A DNA stretch of 64,000 nucleotides from GCA-2690565 sp002457235 (GTDB taxonomy: Bacteria > Verrucomicrobiota > Verrucomicrobiia > Opitutales > Coraliomargaritaceae), in the NCBI GenBank assembly GCA_045565695.1, contig JBJLEZ010000010.1, forward strand, positions 65,535-129,534. The letters run 5' to 3'. Numbering within the stretch: the first letter of the stretch is position 1; each line of letters opens with the position of its first letter. This document shows, in pieces, positions 1-8,699 of this stretch. The notes below the pieces were generated by a model. That model was not told the origin of the DNA. It saw nothing but the letters and a program-made list of their open reading frames with translations, and did no database searches. The position numbers and the translations under genes were made by a program.

Positions 1-1
1 T

Positions 2-481
2 ACAGAGGAGGGTCTGGAACGAGTTAACTCTATATTTCCCTATGCGATTTGTGATAAGCCTGTTTCAGTAGGCTACCCTGCATTTGCACTGCATCAAATG
101 CCTAAACGATTAGAATTACCGGGAGGACTTGTAGAATCGACACTACTCCCACACGGGGCAGTGGATGTCTTAGGATTAGTCTTTACTGAAAATGATACAG
201 GTAAGCAATTAGCTTATTACACGGATTGTAAGATGTTAACTCAAGATGCTTATCAGTTGGCCGATACCGTAGATATTTTAATTATCGATGGACTGAGACC
301 GAAGCTTCACCCCACGCACATGAATATTGAGGAGTCAATAACAGCCGCTCAAAAGGTGAATGCACCTCAAACCTATCTTACGCATATGACCTACGGAGTT
401 GATTACGAGACAACCGAAGCGAATCTTCCTGAAAATATCTCTTTAGCCTACGATGGGCTGGTGCTTAATTTGTCTCAGTAA
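2..481 (+). CDS. MBL-fold metallo-hydrolase, PhnP-like (C-terminal part)
   Basis: The reading frame is open from base 2, so this is the 3' end of a gene that begins outside the window; the ATG at 98 is internal. The visible C-terminal half has the strand order and histidine motifs of PhnP/YcbJ-like metallo-beta-lactamase hydrolases: a YYTDCK strand, an IIDGLRPKLHPTH segment and a YLTHMTYGVDY segment that supplies a late metal ligand. Family members are metal-dependent phosphodiesterases (PhnP acts on cyclic ribose phosphates), but the exact substrate cannot be read from this fragment. The protein is cytoplasmic as far as seen. Its last 17 bases overlap the end of the convergent accA gene. Family assignment is fairly sure; function is open. 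Confidence 0.75.
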   Translation, partial: TEEGLERVNSIFPYAICDKPVSVGYPAFALHQMPKRLELPGGLVESTLLPHGAVDVLGLVFTENDTGKQLAYYTDCKMLTQDAYQLADTVDILIIDGLRPKLHPTHMNIEESITAAQKVNAPQTYLTHMTYGVDYETTEANLPENISLAYDGLVLNLSQ

Positions 482-1442
482 TTTCTTCAAAAATTCCCAT
501 ATTCCGGAATTTTTTGTAACGCTTATCAAGTAAGCTTTTAGTGCTGAGTTTCTTTAATCGAGTCAGATTAGATTTTATTTCTTTCTTCAAGTTTTTCGCA
601 GCCAAGTCGTAGTCTCTATGAGCACCACCAGCAGGTTCAGAGATAATGCCATCCACAACACCAAATTCTTTCAAATTACTAGGGCTAAATTTCAAAGCTT
701 CAGCAGCTTGAGGGGCAGCTGCTCGATCTTTCCATAAAATAGCAGCACATCCTTCTGGTGAAATCACGGAATAGTAACTATTTTCTAGAATCATCACTGA
801 ATCAGCAACAGCAATTCCTAGTGCACCTCCAGAGCCACCTTCTCCGATCACAATGGTGACGATTGGAACTTTTAATGCGCTCATATCTCTGATGTTGACC
901 GCAATAGCTTCAGCAACATGACGTTCCTCAGCACCAATTCCAGGATAGGCTCCAGGAGTATCGACTAGAGTGACAATAGGCATATTGAATTTTTCTGCCA
1001 TTTGCATCAGTCGCATAGCTTTTCGATAGCCTTCTGGATTGGGACAACCAAAATTCCGTTTTAAGTTATCCTTTGTATTGCGTCCTTTTTGTTGTCCGAT
1101 AATCATGACAGGTTCACCATCGAGAAGTCCTGTACCAGTCACGATAGCAGGATCATCTTTAAAGCGGCGGTCACCATGGAGTTCTTCAAAATCTGTAAAA
1201 ATACGCTCTATGTAGTCTAGTGAATAGGGGCGTTTAGGATGGCGACACAACTGAACGCGTTGCCATGGGCTTAAGTCCGAATAAATATTTGCTTTTAATA
1301 GCTCGAGTTTAGATTCAATTGCTTTGATTTCTTGGCTCACATCAACTTTTGTTTCATCTGAAACATGTTGCAGGGTAATCAATTGCTTTTCTAGCTCACG
1401 AAGTGGCTTTTCAAACTCTAGTGTGTAAGTGGTATCGTCCAT
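465..1442 (-). CDS. accA: Acetyl-CoA carboxylase carboxyltransferase subunit alpha
   Basis: This is the alpha subunit of the carboxyltransferase of acetyl-CoA carboxylase. It transfers the carboxyl group from carboxybiotin to acetyl-CoA, giving malonyl-CoA for fatty acid synthesis. At 325 aa it matches the usual bacterial length of about 320. The N-terminal helical segment (LEKQLITLQ region) is followed by the HPKRPYSLDYI motif, the FEELHGDRRF motif, GQQKGRNTKDNLKRNFG, and the crotonase-like core with VDTPGAYPGIGAEERHVAEA and GEGGSGGALGI. All are hallmarks of AccA. The partner subunit accD is not in the window. The start ATG at 1442 has no in-frame competitor. Core-genome gene marking the left flank of the catabolic region. 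Confidence 0.97.
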   Translation of the reverse strand: MDDTTYTLEFEKPLRELEKQLITLQHVSDETKVDVSQEIKAIESKLELLKANIYSDLSPWQRVQLCRHPKRPYSLDYIERIFTDFEELHGDRRFKDDPAIVTGTGLLDGEPVMIIGQQKGRNTKDNLKRNFGCPNPEGYRKAMRLMQMAEKFNMPIVTLVDTPGAYPGIGAEERHVAEAIAVNIRDMSALKVPIVTIVIGEGGSGGALGIAVADSVMILENSYYSVISPEGCAAILWKDRAAAPQAAEALKFSPSNLKEFGVVDGIISEPAGGAHRDYDLAAKNLKKEIKSNLTRLKKLSTKSLLDKRYKKFRNMGIFEEITETN

Positions 1443-1516
1443 TTTGCTTCAATTTGATAAAACAAGGCTAGCCTGTCAATTCTCAGTCAAAAGAAAATCC
1501 ACAAGCGTACTTTTAT

Positions 1517-1870
1517 TTAAAGCGATTCAGGGGGATCTTTAAGTTGTTCTTTCCAGCCCAACATCCGAGCTTGAGCATTGTAATACTCAGCCTTTTCTTG
1601 ATCTCCAATTTGTACCCAAATTCTTGATAGTGTGGTGTTAATATGTAAATCTTTATCATCTAGGGCGTAAGCTTTTTCCGCCACTTCTAGAGCAGATTGA
1701 AAATCTTTCTCTGACCAAAGGATTTCCGCTAGAGCATGAAAAACTTCTTTTTCATTAGGATGCTCAGAGAGCAATTGGGTTAATTGTTCCTTGGCTCGAG
1801 CATTTTCTCCGAGGGTGAAATTGAATATTGCATCATCAATTTCATTTTGAATGGCTTTTTTACTATCCAT
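1517..1870 (-). CDS. Small tetratricopeptide-repeat protein
   Basis: A 117-aa soluble protein without signal peptide. It is almost entirely helical and shows TPR-like spacing: an A-x-x-x-L-x-x-L-L pattern near residues 25-35, HPNEKEVFHALAEILWSEKDFQSALEVAEKAYALDDKDL near 38-76, and a third helix pair ending YYNAQARMLGW. TPR proteins are protein-interaction scaffolds and no specific role can be assigned. It lies 74 bp upstream of accA on the same strand and may be co-transcribed with it. The start at 1870 was chosen because it is the first ATG and gives a complete first helix. Confidence 0.7.
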   Translation of the reverse strand: MDSKKAIQNEIDDAIFNFTLGENARAKEQLTQLLSEHPNEKEVFHALAEILWSEKDFQSALEVAEKAYALDDKDLHINTTLSRIWVQIGDQEKAEYYNAQARMLGWKEQLKDPPESL

Positions 1871-1922
1871 GATCTAATTTTTACCCTACATTAAGAACAG
1901 CTTTCAATCACTCAAGCACTAT

Positions 1923-2630
1923 ATGATACATCCCCAAATTGAAAAATTAATAATTGTTCAAGCTAAAGACTTAGCCCTACAAAAGCTACTACTAGAGATT
2001 GAGCGTATTCCAAAAGATAGAACAAAAATTCAGGGCTTAATTGAGGAAGAAAAAGCGTCTATTGAATCAGCAAAAAGTGAGTTAAACGCCAAAGAGGTCG
2101 AAAGAAACGATTTGGATTCTCAAATTAAGGCTAAGGAATCAGACATAGCGAAATTTAAAACCCAGCAATTAGAGGTTAAAAAGAATGATGAATACCGTGC
2201 GTTGACTCACCAAATTGAGCAGGCACAAACTGATATTTCTAAACTTGAAGAAAAAGAAATCGAAATCATGTACTCAATTGATGAGGCAAAAATCAGCTTT
2301 GAAGAGGCAAAGGCCGAAATCGATGAACGTATTGCTCACCAAAGCAAACAACTCACTGAATTAGAGACACGTTTAAAACAATTGAATGCAGATGTTCAAT
2401 CAGCAGAAGACAATTATGCGCAATCTCGTGAGTCAGTAGACCAAGAGGCACTAGAAATCTACGATCGAACTAAATTACAGACTAAGCGACCGCCTTATAT
2501 CTCGTCTATAGAGGTGCAAAATTGCGCAGGTTGTCATTTGAGAGTCTCCAACGATGTGCTTGGTCTTGCCATAGCTGCTGAGGAAATCATAGCGTGTGAC
2601 CAGTGTGCACGGATTGTCTATAAAACATAG
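1923..2630 (+). CDS. Coiled-coil protein with C-terminal zinc ribbon (DUF164/zf-RING_7 type)
   Basis: This 235-aa protein has a long charged coiled coil (about residues 30-170, rich in E, K and A with leucine heptads) followed by a short domain with a CAGCHLRVS motif and a CDQCARIVY motif. The two CxxC pairs predict a zinc ribbon. This architecture is the widespread bacterial C4-type zinc ribbon family (PF02591), whose members are thought to act as nucleic-acid or chaperone-type factors; no reaction is known. It is divergent from the TPR gene, with a 52-bp gap that must hold both promoters. Family call confident, function unknown. Confidence 0.85.
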   Translation: MIHPQIEKLIIVQAKDLALQKLLLEIERIPKDRTKIQGLIEEEKASIESAKSELNAKEVERNDLDSQIKAKESDIAKFKTQQLEVKKNDEYRALTHQIEQAQTDISKLEEKEIEIMYSIDEAKISFEEAKAEIDERIAHQSKQLTELETRLKQLNADVQSAEDNYAQSRESVDQEALEIYDRTKLQTKRPPYISSIEVQNCAGCHLRVSNDVLGLAIAAEEIIACDQCARIVYKT

Positions 2631-2670
2631 ATTTTAGTTAAGATACTTTATCTTATACTCGAAAAATCTT

Positions 2671-2746
<76 letters not shown>

Positions 2747-2825
2747 ATACCAAAGCGTTTTAAAACAAGTCTTTCTCCCACATTTGTCAAGTATGGAGCA
2801 GGGGAAATTAATTTAGCTTAAAAAG

Positions 2826-2902
2826 TGGCAGGGGCGACAGGGCTCGAACCTGTGACCTACGGTTTAGAAAACCGTTGCTCTATCCAACTGAGCTACGCCC
2901 CC
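2826..2902 (-). tRNA. tRNA-Arg (anticodon TCT)
   Basis: On the minus strand the acceptor stem GGGGGCG pairs with CGCCCCT. The D arm AGCTCAGTTGGATAGAGC, the anticodon stem-loop ACGGTTTTCTAAACCGT with anticodon TCT, and the T loop GGTTCGAGCC are all intact, and CCA is encoded. It is separated from tRNA-Lys by 79 bp and is the last core-type gene before the polysaccharide region. Confidence 0.96.
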
Positions 2903-2996
2903 AACTGGGTCATGAATACAAAATAAATCTGATCTTTTGTAAAGTGATTTAAAATTTTATTTGTATTGGTAGGCGAGACCTTTAAAAGCTTTATAT

Positions 2997-3845
2997 ATGA
3001 AATGCTTATACTTACCTCTTCTTGTGCTTTTTGCCTGTTTTTTGAATGCTAATCCTAATCAACAGGTTTTAGACAATAGTGAAAATTATACCTTTAAAGA
3101 AACGTCTAGTATTGATCTTAAGATCTATGTTTTTAAGCCAGATGATTGGAAGGCGTCAGACAAAAATCCTGCTATTGTTTTTTATTTTGGAGGTGGCTGG
3201 AATGCTCGTCATATTACTCAATTTGTGGCTTATGCTCAGTACTACGCTTCAAAGGGATATGTCTGCTTTATTCCTAATTATAGAGTGAGGTCCACGGAAA
3301 ACTCTCAAGCGATTGATTCAGTACGAGATGCTCAAGATGCTTTTGCCTATGTTCGGAAAAATGCCAATCAATTTGGAATTGATCGCAATCGGATTGCGGC
3401 TTCAGGGGGTTCAGCAGGGGGGCATCTAGCCGCTTCGCTTGGGACTTTGAAAGATGAAAAACATAAAAAATTATCGAAGCCTAATGCTTTAATCTTATTC
3501 AATCCGGTATGTGTTGTTGACCCTTTGAAGAACCCTAAACGATTCAATTTTGCGAGATTAGGGGTCAAAGGTCATGAAATCTCCCCTTATCACAATGTAG
3601 ACGAAAGCGTCCCTCCAACGATTATCTACCATGGTACCGAAGATCGCTTAGTTCCTTACAAAACAGCAGAAATGTTTCATGAGAAAATGTTAGAAGTAGG
3701 GAATGATTCCACCTTGATTCCATTTGAGGGGAGAGACCATGGCTTTTTTAATCACGGTAAGCATTTGGCGGAAAGTGACTATCATAAAACGCTCAAATAC
3801 ACGGATGCGTTTCTTTCGAGAATGGGTTGGTCGGAAATCGAGTAG
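2997..3845 (+). CDS. Secreted alpha/beta-hydrolase, BD-FAE/carbohydrate-esterase-like
   Basis: A 282-aa serine esterase of the alpha/beta-hydrolase fold. The N-terminus (hydrophobic through about residue 18, then NANP) is a Sec signal peptide. The oxyanion strand reads FYFGGGWN where family members usually have HGGG(W/F). The nucleophile elbow GGSAGGH puts the catalytic serine at S139, HGTEDRLVPY gives D216 and GRDHGFFN gives H248, a complete triad. Related proteins remove acetyl or feruloyl groups from plant and algal polysaccharides, so a deacetylase role on the exported side of the membrane is likely. It starts the operon with the FGGY kinase (14 bp downstream) and the sugar isomerase. No Shine-Dalgarno sequence is evident. 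Substrate unknown. Confidence 0.85.
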   Translation: MKCLYLPLLVLFACFLNANPNQQVLDNSENYTFKETSSIDLKIYVFKPDDWKASDKNPAIVFYFGGGWNARHITQFVAYAQYYASKGYVCFIPNYRVRSTENSQAIDSVRDAQDAFAYVRKNANQFGIDRNRIAASGGSAGGHLAASLGTLKDEKHKKLSKPNALILFNPVCVVDPLKNPKRFNFARLGVKGHEISPYHNVDESVPPTIIYHGTEDRLVPYKTAEMFHEKMLEVGNDSTLIPFEGRDHGFFNHGKHLAESDYHKTLKYTDAFLSRMGWSEIE

Positions 3846-3859
3846 CTATTGTTTAACTG

Positions 3860-5527
3860 ATGAATTACTTTTTAGGGATTGATGTGGGCACTGGCAGTGC
3901 ACGCGTTGGAATTTTCGACGAGCGGGGTGTTTTAGTTGGGCACACAGTTGAAGCGATTAAGACATGGAAGCCGAAAGCGAATTTTGTTGAACAGTCTTCT
4001 GAAAATATATGGCAGTCGATTTGCTCTTGTTGCCATCGGGTGTTAGCCGAGACGGAAATAGATATCGCAACTATTAAGGGCATTGGTTTCGATGCAACCT
4101 GCTCTCTCGTTTTAATTGATGAATGTGGGAATTCCGTTTCAGTCGACCCTGATGAAGATGATGCTAAAAATATAATTGTATGGATGGATCATCGAGCAAT
4201 TGAAGAAACGAATTTAATCAATGGTTTTAAAGAGGGTTATTCGGCTTTTGATTTTGTTGGTGGTCGTATTTCACCAGAGATGCAATTGCCGAAATTACTT
4301 TGGTTAAAAAAACAGTTACCTAAGTCATGGAAGCGAGTGGCTCATTTTTTTGATTTGCCTGATTATTTAACTTTTCGTGCTACAGGCTCTACTGTGCGTT
4401 CTTTGTGCTCGCTTTCTTGTAAGTGGACTTTTGATAAAAATTCTGAAAGTGATTCGGGCTGGGATGTGAATTTATTTAAAGCAATTGGTTTGGATGACTT
4501 ATCTGAAGATGCGTTTGAGTCAATAGGTCGAAGTGATTTAGTGCGTTTGATGGGACGCCCAATAGGTCAAGGCTTGTCCGAGAGTTCAGCGAAAGAAATG
4601 GGTTTGCTTAAGGGTACCCCTGTGGGTGTCTCGATTATAGACGCTCATGCTGGCGGTTTAGGGATGCTTGGACTTAAAGAGTTTACTAAAAATGGTGAGG
4701 CTGAGCCGATAAATTTTAATAAACGCTTGGCATTGATTGGTGGGACTTCTTCCTGCCATATGGCGGTCGCTGAGGAAGCACGTTATATAGAAGGGGTCTG
4801 GGGACCCTATGATTCGGCAATGATTCCTGGATTTTGGTTAAATGAGGGCGGGCAGTCTGCCACGGGTTCATTGGTTGATCATGTTATTAAAACGCATGCA
4901 GCCTATTCGGAAGCAATGAAAGAGGCAACGGCTAGGGGGCTTTCGATTTATGATTATTTAAATACATTTTTGAGTGATTTATTAACTGAAGAATATGATT
5001 TGGTCGATGGGTTGAGTGAAAGTTTGCATGTTTGCCCTTATTTTCATGGTAATCGATCACCTCGGGCAAATCCTGAGTTGGTTGGAATGGTGAGCGGTTT
5101 GAAATTATCGGCCACGGTGAAAGATTTGAGCCTATTGTATTTGGCTACGGTACAATCGATTGCTTATGGAACACGTCACATTATTGAAGCGATGAATGCG
5201 AAGGGTTACGATATTGATACTTTAATTTGCTGCGGTGGTGGTACGAAAAATACGTTGTTTCTTCAGCAACACGCAAATATTACGGGCTGTCGATTATTAT
5301 TACCGAAAGAAATGGAGTCAGTATTACTTGGCTCGGCTATGTTGGGAGCGGTAGCTTCAGGGGAATATCAGAACTTGATAGAGGCTATGGGTGCTATGTC
5401 GCATTTGGGGCATGCTATTCAACCAGAAGAGGCCACTGCTGAATATCATGCTAGAAAATATGAAGTATTTCATCAATTATATGAGGATCAAATGCGATAT
5501 GATTCAATCATCAAGAAAGGGATATAA
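3860..5527 (+). CDS. FGGY-family carbohydrate kinase, D-ribulokinase-like
   Basis: A 555-aa sugar kinase of the FGGY family, ATP-dependent and cytoplasmic. The phosphate-binding motif DVGTGSARVGIFD is at the N-terminus, IDAHAGGLG carries the likely catalytic base D261, and the adenosine motif CCGGGTKNTLFLQQHANITG lies in the C-terminal ASKHA domain. The segment GTSSCHMAV, WGPY, PGFWLNEGGQSATG resembles the YpCarbK/ribulokinase branch (bacterial and human FGGY D-ribulokinase) more than L-fuculokinase or xylulokinase; this is recalled family knowledge, not a search. Immediately downstream is a fucose/arabinose-isomerase-like gene, so the pair would isomerise an aldose and phosphorylate the ketose: D-arabinose to D-ribulose 5-phosphate, or L-fucose to L-fuculose 1-phosphate. 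No aldolase for the latter is nearby. Confidence 0.88.
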   Translation: MNYFLGIDVGTGSARVGIFDERGVLVGHTVEAIKTWKPKANFVEQSSENIWQSICSCCHRVLAETEIDIATIKGIGFDATCSLVLIDECGNSVSVDPDEDDAKNIIVWMDHRAIEETNLINGFKEGYSAFDFVGGRISPEMQLPKLLWLKKQLPKSWKRVAHFFDLPDYLTFRATGSTVRSLCSLSCKWTFDKNSESDSGWDVNLFKAIGLDDLSEDAFESIGRSDLVRLMGRPIGQGLSESSAKEMGLLKGTPVGVSIIDAHAGGLGMLGLKEFTKNGEAEPINFNKRLALIGGTSSCHMAVAEEARYIEGVWGPYDSAMIPGFWLNEGGQSATGSLVDHVIKTHAAYSEAMKEATARGLSIYDYLNTFLSDLLTEEYDLVDGLSESLHVCPYFHGNRSPRANPELVGMVSGLKLSATVKDLSLLYLATVQSIAYGTRHIIEAMNAKGYDIDTLICCGGGTKNTLFLQQHANITGCRLLLPKEMESVLLGSAMLGAVASGEYQNLIEAMGAMSHLGHAIQPEEATAEYHARKYEVFHQLYEDQMRYDSIIKKGI

Positions 5528-5561
5528 TTCAAAGCATATATTTTATAAAGGATAAGTAGTT

Positions 5562-7166
5562 ATGAAGAATAAAACACTATTACTGATTGCCAGTGGCGAC
5601 TTACGATTGAGTGCGAATCAAAATTGCTGGGCCGAGCAAGAAGCGATGGAAGCTGAGCTATGCAAATTGGCTGAGTCTATGGGTTACAAAATTGAACGTG
5701 CACATGCCTATGATCCTGTCGCTAAGCATGGCTTTATTTCGAGTCAGCGGCAAGGGATGGATATTTTCTCAAAGATTGATCGCGCTATGCCAATTATTGT
5801 AGCAGAAGCAGTTTGGCAGTATTCGCATCATATTTTGGCGGGTCTTATTTCTCATGAGGGTCCTATACTTACTTTGGCTAATTGGAGTGGTAAATGGCCG
5901 GGATTGGTGGGAATGTTAAATCTAAATGGATCATTAACCAAAGCGAATGTGGCTTATTCCAGTTTATGGAGTGAGGATTTTTCAGGGGATGCTCATTTTA
6001 AATCTCAATTAAACAGATGGTTTGAATATGGTACTATTGAACAAGACACCAGTCATGTTTCCCCGTATACGGATAATGAATCTTTATCAGATTCTGTCTT
6101 AGCATCTATTGACTCCATAGTTGAAACAATGGATAGAGAAAAATGCATCATGGGAGTTTTCGATGAATTCTGTATGGGGATGTATAATGCAGCGATTCCA
6201 GACGAGCTGTTATTTAATATTGGCGTGTATAAAGAACGGCTGAGTCAAAGTGCATTATTTGCAGAAATGCAAACCGTGTCAGAGACAGAAGCAGGTGAGA
6301 TTTTTAATTGGTTACTTGAGCGTGGTTTTAATTTTCATTTTGGGTCTGACTCAGAAGCCGAATTAACAGAGTCGCAGGTGTTAGAACAATGTAAAATGTA
6401 TATTGCGGCTTGTCGAATTGGAGATCGTTTCGGTTGTGATGCCATTGGAATACAATACCAGCAAGGGCTTAAGGATGTATGTCCTGCCTCTGATTTGGTC
6501 GAAGGGATGTTAAATAGTTCAGATCGTCCGCCAGTTAAGAATGCTGAAGGTAAAATAATTTTTGAAGGTGAACCTTTTACACATTTTAACGAAGTCGATG
6601 AATGTGCGGGATTAGATGCAATGATTACCAAGCGTTTGCACAAGGCCTTAGGCCAACCTTTAGAAATTACTTTGCATGATTTGCGCTGGGGCGATTTTGA
6701 TGCAAGCGGTAGTACAGATGAATATGTTTGGGTATTGCTGATAAGTGGTGCAGCTCCTATTGAACATCATATTGATGGATGGAAGGGGAGTCATGGTTAT
6801 CGGCAACCTGCAATGTATTTTCCTAAAGGTGGTAGTACGTTACATGGTGTGGCTAAACCAGGTGTCATTATCTGGAGTCGTATTTATATTGAGGATGCAC
6901 GCTTAAAAATGGATATTGGGCAAGCAGAAGTGATTGAATTACCTGAAGCGGAAACACGACGTCGTTTGAATGAAACAACCCCAGAATGGCCGATTATGCA
7001 TGCTGTTATGAAGGGTATTTCAAGAGATCAGATGATGGCACGCCATAAAGCAAATCATTTAAATGTGGTATATGCGAATGATTCTGAATCTGCACGAGAA
7101 TGTTTATGGGCAAAGGCTGAGTTAGCTAAAAGACTTAATATCGAAGTTTTTATCTGCGGCAATTAA
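5562..7166 (+). CDS. L-fucose/D-arabinose isomerase-like protein
   Basis: A 534-aa cytoplasmic protein of the L-fucose isomerase fold family. Visible family segments are KWPGLVGMLNLNG, GVFDEFCMGMYN followed by PDELL and KERLSQSALFAEM, EQCKMYIAACRI, and GIQYQQGLKD...PASDLVEGMLN...RPPV, all conserved in PVC proteins annotated as fucose isomerase. Classical FucI is about 590 aa, so this is a shorter branch. FucI-type enzymes interconvert L-fucose/L-fuculose and D-arabinose/D-ribulose using Mn2+. A good ribosome site (AAGGA about 9 bp before the ATG) supports the start. It follows the ribulokinase-like kinase by 34 bp, which favours D-arabinose or a similar pentose or deoxyhexose as substrate. 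Metal ligands were not assigned residue by residue. Confidence 0.82.
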   Translation: MKNKTLLLIASGDLRLSANQNCWAEQEAMEAELCKLAESMGYKIERAHAYDPVAKHGFISSQRQGMDIFSKIDRAMPIIVAEAVWQYSHHILAGLISHEGPILTLANWSGKWPGLVGMLNLNGSLTKANVAYSSLWSEDFSGDAHFKSQLNRWFEYGTIEQDTSHVSPYTDNESLSDSVLASIDSIVETMDREKCIMGVFDEFCMGMYNAAIPDELLFNIGVYKERLSQSALFAEMQTVSETEAGEIFNWLLERGFNFHFGSDSEAELTESQVLEQCKMYIAACRIGDRFGCDAIGIQYQQGLKDVCPASDLVEGMLNSSDRPPVKNAEGKIIFEGEPFTHFNEVDECAGLDAMITKRLHKALGQPLEITLHDLRWGDFDASGSTDEYVWVLLISGAAPIEHHIDGWKGSHGYRQPAMYFPKGGSTLHGVAKPGVIIWSRIYIEDARLKMDIGQAEVIELPEAETRRRLNETTPEWPIMHAVMKGISRDQMMARHKANHLNVVYANDSESARECLWAKAELAKRLNIEVFICGN

Positions 7167-7259
7167 AGTTTTTTATCTAATTCATAATTAATGTTTTTAG
7201 GGTAATATTTAAATCGTTAAATATTTAAATTTCTTTTTGTCTCTTTATTGTTCCTTAAT

Positions 7260-7285
7260 AAGAATTTATCCTAAGAATTTATCCC
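7260..7285 (+). repeat. 13-bp perfect tandem duplication before a sulfatase start
   Basis: AAGAATTTATCC(T/C) occurs twice head to tail, ending one base before the ATG at 7287. It occupies the translation-initiation region of the first sulfatase gene. It may be a slippage duplication that changes leader length; no regulatory role is known. Confidence 0.6.
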
Positions 7286-7286
7286 T

Positions 7287-8675
7287 ATGCAGTTTCTCCT
7301 TTATTTATTTCTAATTATCAAAGCGTCTTTTTTACTCTACGGAGCAAAACCAAATATTATTTTCATAATGGCAGACGATCTTGGATATGGTCATCTTGGA
7401 GCTTATGGTCAGAAATTGATCCTTACGCCAGAAATTGATAAAATGGCAAAAGAAGGATTACTTTTGACTGATTATTATTCAGGTACTTCAGTTTGCGCTC
7501 CTGCTCGATGTTCACTGATGACAGGTCAGCATGTTGGAAATACGTATGTAAGGGGTAATTATGAAGTAAAGGGAACGGAACTTAATGAACAGGGACAATT
7601 ACCAATACCTGATGAAACAATTACTGTCGCAGAAAGATTAAAAGAAGCAGGCTACGCAACAGCTTGTATCGGTAAATGGGGGCTTGGATATCCACATAGC
7701 GAGGGTGATCCGCTCAACCAAGGTTTTGATTATTTCTATGGGTATAATTGCCAGCGACTAGCACATAAATACTATCCAAATTGGCTTTGGCGGAATCATG
7801 AAAAAGTTAGTTTAGGCGAACGTGATACTCCGGAAGGGTACAGTCACTATAGCTTAACGAACGAAGGGTTGGATTTTATTGAATCCAATAGTAAGAATCC
7901 TTTTTTTCTCTACCTTTCTTACGCGATTCCACATTCAAAAATTGAAATACCTAAAGAGGATATAAATTATACTCAATACCAAGATCGAGATTGGCCAGAT
8001 ATTCAAAAAAGACTCGCTGGAATGATCAGTCTGATGGATCAAGATGTTGGTAAAATTATTAGGCTTCTTAAAAAGCTTAAGATTGAAAATAATACACTGG
8101 TTATTTTTACAAGTGATAACGGTGCTCATAATGCTGGTGGTATTATACCCGATTTCTTTAACGATAGCGGTCCACTTAGGGGCATTAAAAGAGACCTTTA
8201 TGAAGGAGGAATACGAGTACCATTTGTTGCCTATTGGCCGTCAGTTATTGAGCCTAGTAGGAGAAGTGGCCATTTAGCGGCACACTGGGATTTAATGGCA
8301 ACAGCTTGTGATATAGCTGGTCTAAAGTTACATGATGGTACTAATAGTGTCAGTTACCTTCCTTTACTAAAAGGGACTCTTGATAGACAAAAAGCTCATG
8401 ATTTTCTTTATTTTGAGTTACATTGGCCGACAAAGCGTTCAGCAAGAAAAGGTCAGTGGGTGGCTGTTCAAAAGCATACTTCATCTGTAGATCCATCAGT
8501 TAATGAGATTGAATTATATAATCTAGAAAATGATCTATCGCAGAAATTTAATGTAGCTGAACAATTCCCTGAAAAAGTAGCCGAATTTAAGGAAATATTT
8601 CTAGCTTCGCATAAGCAGAGTGAGCACTTTGTATTCGGGCAAAAACGTCCTCAAAAAGCCCGCATCAAGTGGTAA
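7287..8675 (+). CDS. Secreted type I sulfatase (CAPAR signature)
   Basis: A 462-aa arylsulfatase-family hydrolase that removes sulfate esters from glycans. A short Sec signal peptide (to about residue 19, LLYGA) precedes the first metal-binding strand NIIFIMADDLGYGH. The maturation motif CAPARCSLMTG places the formylglycine precursor at C70. TACIGKWGLGY and VIFTSDNGAHNAGG supply further conserved metal and active-site residues. The length is normal for the family. It begins about 120 bp after the isomerase gene and is followed 24 bp later by a second sulfatase, then a GH2. It needs an FGE, and one is encoded at 16822-17811. Substrate position cannot be deduced; a red-algal galactan sulfate is inferred from context. 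Confidence 0.93.
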   Translation: MQFLLYLFLIIKASFLLYGAKPNIIFIMADDLGYGHLGAYGQKLILTPEIDKMAKEGLLLTDYYSGTSVCAPARCSLMTGQHVGNTYVRGNYEVKGTELNEQGQLPIPDETITVAERLKEAGYATACIGKWGLGYPHSEGDPLNQGFDYFYGYNCQRLAHKYYPNWLWRNHEKVSLGERDTPEGYSHYSLTNEGLDFIESNSKNPFFLYLSYAIPHSKIEIPKEDINYTQYQDRDWPDIQKRLAGMISLMDQDVGKIIRLLKKLKIENNTLVIFTSDNGAHNAGGIIPDFFNDSGPLRGIKRDLYEGGIRVPFVAYWPSVIEPSRRSGHLAAHWDLMATACDIAGLKLHDGTNSVSYLPLLKGTLDRQKAHDFLYFELHWPTKRSARKGQWVAVQKHTSSVDPSVNEIELYNLENDLSQKFNVAEQFPEKVAEFKEIFLASHKQSEHFVFGQKRPQKARIKW

Positions 8676-8699
8676 TTATTCTATAACCATTTTAAATAT

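Noticed and set aside
2639..2655. Hairpin TAAGATA-CTT-TATCTTA as terminator for the zinc-ribbon gene
   Set aside because: Stem is short and AT-only, and there is no T run after it on either strand.
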